Shown here: positions 7,468 to 12,690 of the stretch, in pieces
Layout of the letters: each line of letters opens with the position of its first letter
Numbering within the stretch: the stretch's first letter is position 1
Origin: Acidobacteria bacterium 37-71-11
Lineage (GTDB): Bacteria > Acidobacteriota > Thermoanaerobaculia > Thermoanaerobaculales > Thermoanaerobaculaceae
NCBI GenBank assembly: GCA_002279285.1
Contig: NCBR01000055.1
Location: forward strand, 5,579 to 18,268
Length of the DNA stretch: 12,690 bases
Reading direction: 5' to 3'
Program-made: the position numbers and the translations under genes
The notes under the pieces: generated by a model
The model's database searches: none
Told to the model about the DNA's origin: nothing
The model's input: only the letters and a program-made list of their open reading frames with translations

Positions 7468-7543
7468 GCGCGCCCGGCGGTCGCGCGCCCTACATGCAAG
7501 TTCTTGTGCGGCGGGCGTCGCCCGCCCTGCAAGGTCGAAGGAC
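7468..7543 (+). repeat. Dispersed GC-rich repeat, copy 3
   Basis: The blocks GCGCGCCCGGCGGTCGCGC, CCCTACAT, CAAG, GGCGGGCGTCGCCCGCC and GGTCGAAGGAC follow in the same order as in the copy at 386-470. The middle block is a perfect 7-3-7 hairpin (7510-7526) without a T-tract. It begins directly after the glycosyltransferase stop. The following 140 bases up to the groES promoter carry further GC-rich inverted segments (GCGGGCGAGGGCGCCCGC near 7558) and no gene that I can support. Confidence 0.6.
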
Positions 7544-7686
7544 AAGACACTGTTGAGCGCGGGCGAGGGCGCCCGCGCCACGGGAGCTGGGTCGCCGCGC
7601 CACGGGAGGCCGGTGTTTGCCAGCAAACGACAGTGGAGAAGCAACGTCCGCGCGCCGGGTCCGGGAGACCGAGTCCGCGGACCTAC

Positions 7687-7715
7687 TTGACAACCCCCGG
7701 CGCAGGTCCTAGAGT
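7687..7715 (+). promoter_or_regulatory. groESL promoter (sigma70-type)
   Basis: TTGACA at 7687-7692 and TAGAGT at 7710-7715 are separated by exactly 17 bases. The -35 is perfect and the -10 keeps the key T, A and final T. Transcription should start near 7722, leaving a leader of about 74 bases that turns unusually A-rich (7757-7780) before the groES ribosome site GGGAGG at 7781-7786. Confidence 0.75.
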
Positions 7716-7716
7716 A

Positions 7717-7743
7717 TTAGCAGTCTCGTATGGCGAGTGCCAG
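7717..7743. promoter_or_regulatory. CIRCE-like operator (HrcA site)
   Basis: TTAGCAGTC (7717-7725), nine bases, then GAGTGCCAG (7735-7743). The CIRCE consensus is TTAGCACTC-N9-GAGTGCTAA, so the left arm matches 8 of 9 and the right arm 7 of 9 with the spacer length exact. It begins one base after the -10 box and would cover the start site, where bound HrcA blocks transcription of groESL. The position and spacing make a chance match unlikely. No hrcA is in the window. Confidence 0.75.
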
Positions 7744-7795
7744 CCCGCACCCCGACGAGAAAACGTAAACATAAGAAAGAGGGAGGGTTAAGCAT

Positions 7796-8086
7796 ATGAA
7801 CGTTCGTCCACTCCATGATCGGGTTCTCCTCCGCCGCCTGGAAGAGAAAGAGGTGGTGAAGGGCGGGATCATCATCCCCGACACCGCAAAGGAAAAGCCG
7901 CAAGAGGCCGAGGTGATCGCGGTCGGTCCCGGCAAGCTCGACGACAACGGCAAGCGGATGCCGATCGACGTCAAGAAGGGCGACCGGGTCCTGGTCGGCA
8001 AGTATTCGGGCTCGGACATCAAGATCGACGACCAGGAATACCTGATCGCGCGCGAGGACGAGATCCTCGGCGTGCTGGAAAAGTAA
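7796..8086 (+). CDS. groES: Co-chaperonin GroES
   Basis: The 96-residue product is full length. It begins [18 protein letters not shown], and the mobile loop that docks onto GroEL (about residues 17-32, [17 protein letters not shown]) is intact. [15 protein letters not shown], the [19 protein letters not shown] strand region and the C-terminal [15 protein letters not shown] are all conserved. It forms a seven-subunit lid over the GroEL cavity in the cytoplasm. The start is fixed by GGGAGG nine bases upstream and by the family N-terminus. It is first in a two-gene operon under the CIRCE-like promoter, with 12 bases before groEL. Confidence 0.98.
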   Translation: MNVRPLHDRVLLRRLEEKEVVKGGIIIPDTAKEKPQEAEVIAVGPGKLDDNGKRMPIDVKKGDRVLVGKYSGSDIKIDDQEYLIAREDEILGVLEK

Positions 8087-9742
<1,656 letters not shown>

Positions 9743-9746
9743 AGAA

Positions 9747-9774
9747 CCGTGGTCCGTGGTCCGTGGACCGTGGG
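9747..9774. repeat. Four tandem CCGTGGN heptamers after groEL
   Basis: CCGTGGT, CCGTGGT, CCGTGGA and CCGTGGG follow each other without a gap just after the groEL stop. Related strings (GTGGTCCGCGGGCCG near 9883, and CCGACCGCCGACCGC near 9913) lie downstream. The region looks like low-complexity slippage sequence with no gene. Confidence 0.6.
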
Positions 9775-9805
9775 CCGAAGAAGCACCGAAGCAGCGGGAA
9801 ACAAC

Positions 9806-9836
9806 GAGGGCGGGGAGCGATCCCCGCCCTCTTTTT
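9806..9836 (+). terminator. Rho-independent terminator of groESL
   Basis: GAGGGCGGGGA (9806-9816) pairs perfectly with TCCCCGCCCTC (9821-9831) across a GCGA loop, which is a stable GNRA tetraloop. TTTTT follows at 9832-9836. It is 63 bases past the groEL stop. Confidence 0.92.
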
Positions 9837-9951
9837 ATAAGGGGCAAGGACCAGGGCGCAGAGCTCAGGAGACAAGGACGGCGTGGTCCGCGGGCCGTTG
9901 TCGGAAAGGCAGCCGACCGCCGACCGCAAACCCCTGGCCCCGTGTCTTGGT

Positions 9952-10010
9952 CGTCATCCCCGCGAACGCGGGAACGACGACTGTTCTCTCCCGCGTTCAT
10001 TGGCATGACG
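9952..10010. repeat. Palindromic repeat pair, same family as 238-360
   Basis: CGTCATCCCCGCGAACGCGG begins at 9952 and continues GAACGACG to 9979. A degraded inverted partner (CTCCCGCGTTCATTGGCATGACG) ends at 10010. The pair lies between the convergent groEL and exoD-like genes, ten bases from the latter's stop. Confidence 0.7.
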
Positions 10011-10019
10011 GCAGCGTGG

Positions 10020-10805
10020 CTAGAAGATCAGGTGCAGGCCGAGGAACGGCAGGGCCAGGATGGCGCCGAAGACGACCAGTCCGACGAGGAAGAGCGTCTG
10101 GCCGATGATCGCGAGGACGGCATCCTCCTCGAGCAGCCCGACGGCGGTCGTCGCGATCGCCAGCGCCGGAAGCGTGTTGGTGAACACGATCGGCAGCGGC
10201 AGCGCGAGCTCGGCGCCGGAGATCGCGATGACGACCCCGGCGATCGAATGTGCCCAGCGGTGGCGGTGGAACCAGAGCCCGCGCGGCTTGATGAAACGCT
10301 CGACCTTCCTGAGAAGGCGTTGGCCGCCGCCGCCGATGCGGATCACGAGGGCCGAGCGCAGCTCGTGGTCGAGCCAACGCTTCGGCAGCCAGAGCGGCCG
10401 CCCGAGCGCCATCGCGACGCCGAGCAGGACGATGGCGATCCCGAACGGTGTGGACACGCCAGGCAGCGGGATCGGCTGCAGGAACGGCAAGACGAGGAAG
10501 ACCGCGAGCAGCGCGTTCCCCCGGCCGCTGAGGTGCTCGACCAGCACTCGCACTTGAAGCGTCTCGCCCGTGGCGAGGCGGAGCACACCGTCCAGCTCCT
10601 CGGACAGCCGGCAGCAGTGCTCCGGCGGCGCAGCTTTACCCCGCTCCCCCGAAGCCGGGACTGGCACGTCCTGCGTTTGCACAGCCGCCACTATAGATGA
10701 CCCTAGTATCTCGCGCAGGAGGACGGCATCATGGCGGCGCCCTGAAACCGGCGTCGCGGCAATCGGACCCTCGTCGATCCTCACGCGCTCTGCGCCGGTC
10801 GTCAT
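10020..10805 (-). CDS. ExoD-family membrane protein (exopolysaccharide synthesis)
   Basis: The protein has four to five hydrophobic segments and the ExoD motifs: LSGRGNALLAVFLVLPFLQPIPLPGVSTPFG, then a loop with MALGRPLWLPKRWL, a basic amphipathic stretch (RLLRKVERFIKPRG) and a C-terminal half with NTLPALAIATTAVGLLEEDAVL. ExoD was named from Sinorhizobium exopolysaccharide mutants; its biochemical role is not settled. I chose the ATG at 10805 because GGGAG lies five bases upstream; this gives 261 residues. The family core begins only near LSEELDGVLRL, so about 65 N-terminal residues look extra. GTG codons further in, such as the one at 10691, are possible starts. The earlier in-frame start at 10886 would run into the rubrerythrin gene. 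It follows rubrerythrin by 55 bases on the same strand and could be co-transcribed. Confidence 0.8.
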   Translation of the reverse strand: MTTGAERVRIDEGPIAATPVSGRRHDAVLLREILGSSIVAAVQTQDVPVPASGERGKAAPPEHCCRLSEELDGVLRLATGETLQVRVLVEHLSGRGNALLAVFLVLPFLQPIPLPGVSTPFGIAIVLLGVAMALGRPLWLPKRWLDHELRSALVIRIGGGGQRLLRKVERFIKPRGLWFHRHRWAHSIAGVVIAISGAELALPLPIVFTNTLPALAIATTAVGLLEEDAVLAIIGQTLFLVGLVVFGAILALPFLGLHLIF

Positions 10806-10829
10806 GCCCACTCCCAGCGTCTTCGCCCG

Positions 10830-10847
10830 GCGGCGGCCGGCCGCCGC
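10830..10847. repeat. 18-bp perfect GC palindrome between rubrerythrin and exoD-like gene
   Basis: GCGGCGGCCGGCCGCCGC reads the same on both strands. It lies in the 55-base gap of the - strand gene pair. There is no T-tract, so it is not a standard terminator; it could pause transcription or be only GC-rich chance. Confidence 0.4.
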
Positions 10848-10860
10848 GGGCGCGCCGAGG

Positions 10861-11364
10861 CTACGTCGCCTCGAAGAATTTGTCACCCGCCGCGCCGCAC
10901 ACGTCGCACGCCACCGGCGGTTCGTCGCCGACCACGGTGTTGCCGCACACCGGGCAGATCCAGATGCGGTCGCCCTTGAGGTCGCGGCCTTGCCTGAACG
11001 CCGCGAGTGCGCCGGTGTAGAGCGCGTGGTGGACCTTTTCGACCGCGAGGGCGTTTCTGAACGACGTCACCGCGGCCTTGTTCCCCTCGGTCTCGGCCTC
11101 CGCGAGGAACGCCGGGTACATCTCATTGGCTTCGTACCCCTCGCCCGCGATCGCGGACTCGAGGTTTGTCTCGGTGGACTTGACGCCGCCCATCACCCGG
11201 AAGTGCGCCAGGGCGTGGACGGTCTCGGCCTCCGCCGCCGCCCGGAACAGCTTGGCGATTTGCTTGAAGCCGTCCGCGTCCGCCTTCCGAGCGAACGCGA
11301 GGTAGGTACGGTTAGCCTGGCTCTCGCCGGCGAACGCCGCCTTGAGGTTTTCGCTTGTCGCCAT
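10861..11364 (-). CDS. Rubrerythrin (ferritin-like diiron domain plus rubredoxin domain)
   Basis: This 167-residue cytoplasmic protein reduces hydrogen peroxide in anaerobes and microaerophiles, taking electrons through its rubredoxin domain. Diiron ligands are all in place by spacing: Glu14 (FAGESQANRTY), Glu47 and His50 (EAETVHA), Glu75 and Glu78 (GEGYEANEMYP), Glu109 and His112 (EKVHHALY). The C-terminal rubredoxin-like knuckles are CPVC (137-140) and CDVC (153-156), which bind one iron. The start ATG is preceded by a GGGGGG ribosome site and by a hairpin. The gene is divergent from the hydrogenase small subunit and lies upstream of an ExoD-family gene on the same strand. The length is slightly shorter than the classic Desulfovibrio form, but no functional residue is missing. 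Peroxide protection beside a metal-cluster enzyme is a sensible pairing, though inferred. Confidence 0.96.
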   Translation of the reverse strand: MATSENLKAAFAGESQANRTYLAFARKADADGFKQIAKLFRAAAEAETVHALAHFRVMGGVKSTETNLESAIAGEGYEANEMYPAFLAEAETEGNKAAVTSFRNALAVEKVHHALYTGALAAFRQGRDLKGDRIWICPVCGNTVVGDEPPVACDVCGAAGDKFFEAT

Positions 11365-11376
11365 GGTTTGCCCCCC

Positions 11377-11400
11377 GGCTGTTCATTTCACCGAACAGCC
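11377..11400 (-). promoter_or_regulatory. Hairpin/inverted repeat in the rubrerythrin leader
   Basis: GGCTGTTC (11377-11384) and GAACAGCC (11393-11400) are perfect 8-bp arms with an 8-base spacer, directly upstream of the rubrerythrin ribosome site on the - strand. It could be an operator for a dimeric regulator or a leader hairpin near the ribosome site. I recognise no specific regulator consensus. The promoter itself is not clear; TAGGAT on the - strand at 11407-11412 is a weak -10 candidate. Confidence 0.5.
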
Positions 11401-11522
11401 TTGTACATCCTATCACAAGCTCCCGCGGCCGTGCTCGCGGGGCCCCAGCCGGGGCGCGCGCCAGCCGATCGGCCGTCGCTGCATGGGTTCGCGGCGCGTA
11501 ACACCTCCGCCTCGTGAAAATA

Positions 11523-11559
11523 CCCACATTTGACAAATACTTTTCCACAAAGATGTGGG
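11523..11559. promoter_or_regulatory. CCCACAT-N23-ATGTGGG inverted repeat in the divergent region
   Basis: CCCACAT (11523-11529) and ATGTGGG (11553-11559) are perfect arms with 23 bases between them. Inside is an AT-rich segment, ATTTGACAAAT, itself a small palindrome, in contrast to the GC-rich surroundings. It lies in the 390-base gap between the rubrerythrin and hydrogenase genes, where I see no gene. It could bind a regulator of either gene or be the remnant of a hairpin. Confidence 0.4.
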
Positions 11560-11652
11560 GTCGGGCCGAAGCCGATGGCGCCGTTCGTCACGGCATCGTC
11601 AGATCAACTGAGACTCGAATACTACTATGTCAAGAGAGGTCTCTTCGCCCGT

Positions 11653-11681
11653 TTGACACGCCTTGTGCGGAGCGCTAATTT
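11653..11681 (+). promoter_or_regulatory. Promoter of the hydrogenase small-subunit gene (sigma70-type)
   Basis: TTGACA at 11653-11658 and TAATTT at 11676-11681 are 17 bases apart. The start would be near 11688, giving a leader of about 67 bases that ends in GAGGGGGG (11743-11750), the ribosome site of the hydrogenase gene. Confidence 0.6.
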
Positions 11682-11754
11682 CCATCCCAGCTTTCGTTTG
11701 CCGTGTAGCTGCCGCGCAACAGGAAACCGTTAGGGAACTCGTGAGGGGGGACTC

Positions 11755-12690
11755 ATGGCAAGTTCGAGACGGAACGATGCAGACGGCCTGCTTTTGGAGC
11801 GTCATGGGTTGGACCGGCGGGATTTCATCCGCGTCTGCACCATGGCGGCGGTGGCCGTCGGCCTACCGGCGTCGGTCGGCGTCAAGTGGGCCGAAGCTGC
11901 GGCCAAGGGGCTCAAGCCCTCGGTCATCTGGCTGCACTTCCAGGAGTGCACCGGGTGCACCGAGTCGCTGCTGCGCACGTCGCACCCGGCACTCGCGCAG
12001 CTGATCCTCGATCTGGTGTCGCTCGACTACTGCGAGACGCTGTTCGCGGCGGCGGGATACCAGGCGGAGGACGCGCTCAAGAGCGCCATGGCGGCGAACG
12101 CGGGCAAGTACATCTGCGTCGTCGAGGGCGCGATCCCAACCAAGGACAACGGGATCTACTGCAAGATCGGCGGCAAGACCGCGATCGACATGCTGAACGA
12201 GGTCGCGAACAAGGCGGGCGCGATCATCGCGATCGGGTCGTGCGCTTCGTTCGGCGGGATTCCGGCGGCGGACCCGAACCCGACCGGAGCGACCGGCGCG
12301 CCGATGATCCTCGCCGGGAAGACGGTGGTGACGATCCCGGGCTGTCCGGCGAACCCGTACAACTTCCTCGGCACCGCGCTGCAGTTCGTGACGTTCGGCA
12401 CGCTGCCGGCGCTGGACGAGAAGGGGCGGCCGCGTTTCGCCTACGGACGCGTCATCCACGAGGACTGCCCGCGGCGGCCGCACTTCGACGCGGGCCGGTT
12501 CGTGCAGCAGTTCGGCGACGAAGGCCATCGCAACGGGTGGTGTCTGTACAAGATGGGGTGCAAGGGCCCGGTGACGCACGCCAACTGCTCGCTGCAACCG
12601 TTTTGCGAGGTCCCCGGCGCCTGGCCGATCGGCATCGGCCACCCGTGCGTCGGCTGTACCGAGCAGGCGACCGCGTTCCGCATCCCGATG
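11755..12690 (+). CDS. Group 1 [NiFe] hydrogenase small subunit, Tat-exported, partial (3' end beyond window)
   Basis: The ATG at 11755 follows GAGGGGGG and opens 312 codons with no stop before the window end. RRDFIRVCT (residues 21-29) and the hydrophobic AAVAVGLPASVGV form a Tat signal, so the folded enzyme is exported with its large subunit, presumably encoded just downstream. The subunit carries three iron-sulfur clusters that lead electrons from the NiFe site. Proximal ligands are Cys65, Cys68 (ECTGCTES), Cys163 (GSCASFGG) and Cys197 (PGCPANP). Distal ligands are His235, Cys238, Cys263 and Cys269. Medial ligands are Cys278, Cys298 and Cys301, with Pro291 kept at the usual vacancy of a [3Fe-4S] cluster. 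Gly67 and Gly168 stand where oxygen-tolerant enzymes have two extra cysteines, so a standard proximal cluster is expected. An additional Cys284 and Cys93 are noted separately. The subgroup within group 1 is not assigned. Confidence 0.95.
   Translation, partial: MASSRRNDADGLLLERHGLDRRDFIRVCTMAAVAVGLPASVGVKWAEAAAKGLKPSVIWLHFQECTGCTESLLRTSHPALAQLILDLVSLDYCETLFAAAGYQAEDALKSAMAANAGKYICVVEGAIPTKDNGIYCKIGGKTAIDMLNEVANKAGAIIAIGSCASFGGIPAADPNPTGATGAPMILAGKTVVTIPGCPANPYNFLGTALQFVTFGTLPALDEKGRPRFAYGRVIHEDCPRRPHFDAGRFVQQFGDEGHRNGWCLYKMGCKGPVTHANCSLQPFCEVPGAWPIGIGHPCVGCTEQATAFRIPM

Noticed and set aside
7510..7526. 7-3-7 GC hairpin after the glycosyltransferase considered as a terminator
   Set aside because: No T-tract follows, and the same hairpin is part of the dispersed repeat found elsewhere in the window.
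11530..11558. Second TTGACA in the rubrerythrin-hydrogenase gap as a promoter
   Set aside because: No acceptable -10 at 16-18 bases (ATGTGG at 17). The promoter at 11653-11681 is clearly better.
11530..11733. 67-codon + strand frame in the rubrerythrin-hydrogenase gap
   Set aside because: No ribosome site and no family resemblance, and it covers the likely promoter region.

Overview
This is a strongly GC-rich stretch of bacterial chromosome in which most codons end in G or C and non-coding strands carry long spurious open frames. The gene set is a [NiFe] hydrogenase with a Tat signal, rubrerythrin, groESL with a CIRCE-like operator, an ExoD-family membrane protein and a Wzx/GT2 polysaccharide cluster. 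Together with the protein-sequence style of GroES/GroEL this suggests a free-living, anaerobic or microaerophilic bacterium. My best guess is Acidobacteriota (Thermoanaerobaculia-like) or a neighbouring deep phylum. That placement is an impression, not a demonstration.

Layout. 1-153: C-terminal end of a small coiled-coil protein. 154-580: intergenic, filled with palindromic repeats. 581-7466: surface polysaccharide block on the + strand. It holds an AsnB-type amidotransferase broken by an internal deletion and frameshift, a leftover C-terminal piece of a rhomboid protease, a DegT/DnrJ/EryC1 sugar aminotransferase, a 141-bp nested palindromic element, and then three genes joined by overlapping start/stop codons: polyprenyl-phosphate sugar phosphotransferase, Wzx-type flippase and GT2 glycosyltransferase. 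7467-7795: repeats, then a good sigma70-type promoter with a CIRCE-like HrcA operator. 7796-9742: groES-groEL, closed by a perfect 11-bp stem terminator. 9743-10019: more palindromic repeats. 10020-11364 (- strand): rubrerythrin followed by an ExoD-family gene. 11401-11754: divergent regulatory region with a promoter and inverted repeats. 11755 to the window end (+): small subunit of a group 1 [NiFe] hydrogenase, running off the edge.

How the genes work together. The phosphotransferase would load the first sugar phosphate on undecaprenyl phosphate, the GT2 enzyme would extend it, the aminotransferase would make an amino sugar donor, and the flippase would export the lipid-linked unit. The AsnB-type enzyme would amidate a substrate, but as read here it lacks its second ATP-pyrophosphatase motif. 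The hydrogenase oxidises (or evolves) H2 outside the membrane. The divergent rubrerythrin reduces peroxide and fits protection of oxygen-sensitive metal enzymes.

I do not see a clearly new system. The points most worth checking are the broken asnB, the rhomboid relic beside it, the repeat families that sit at the gene-block borders, and the cysteine pattern of the hydrogenase.
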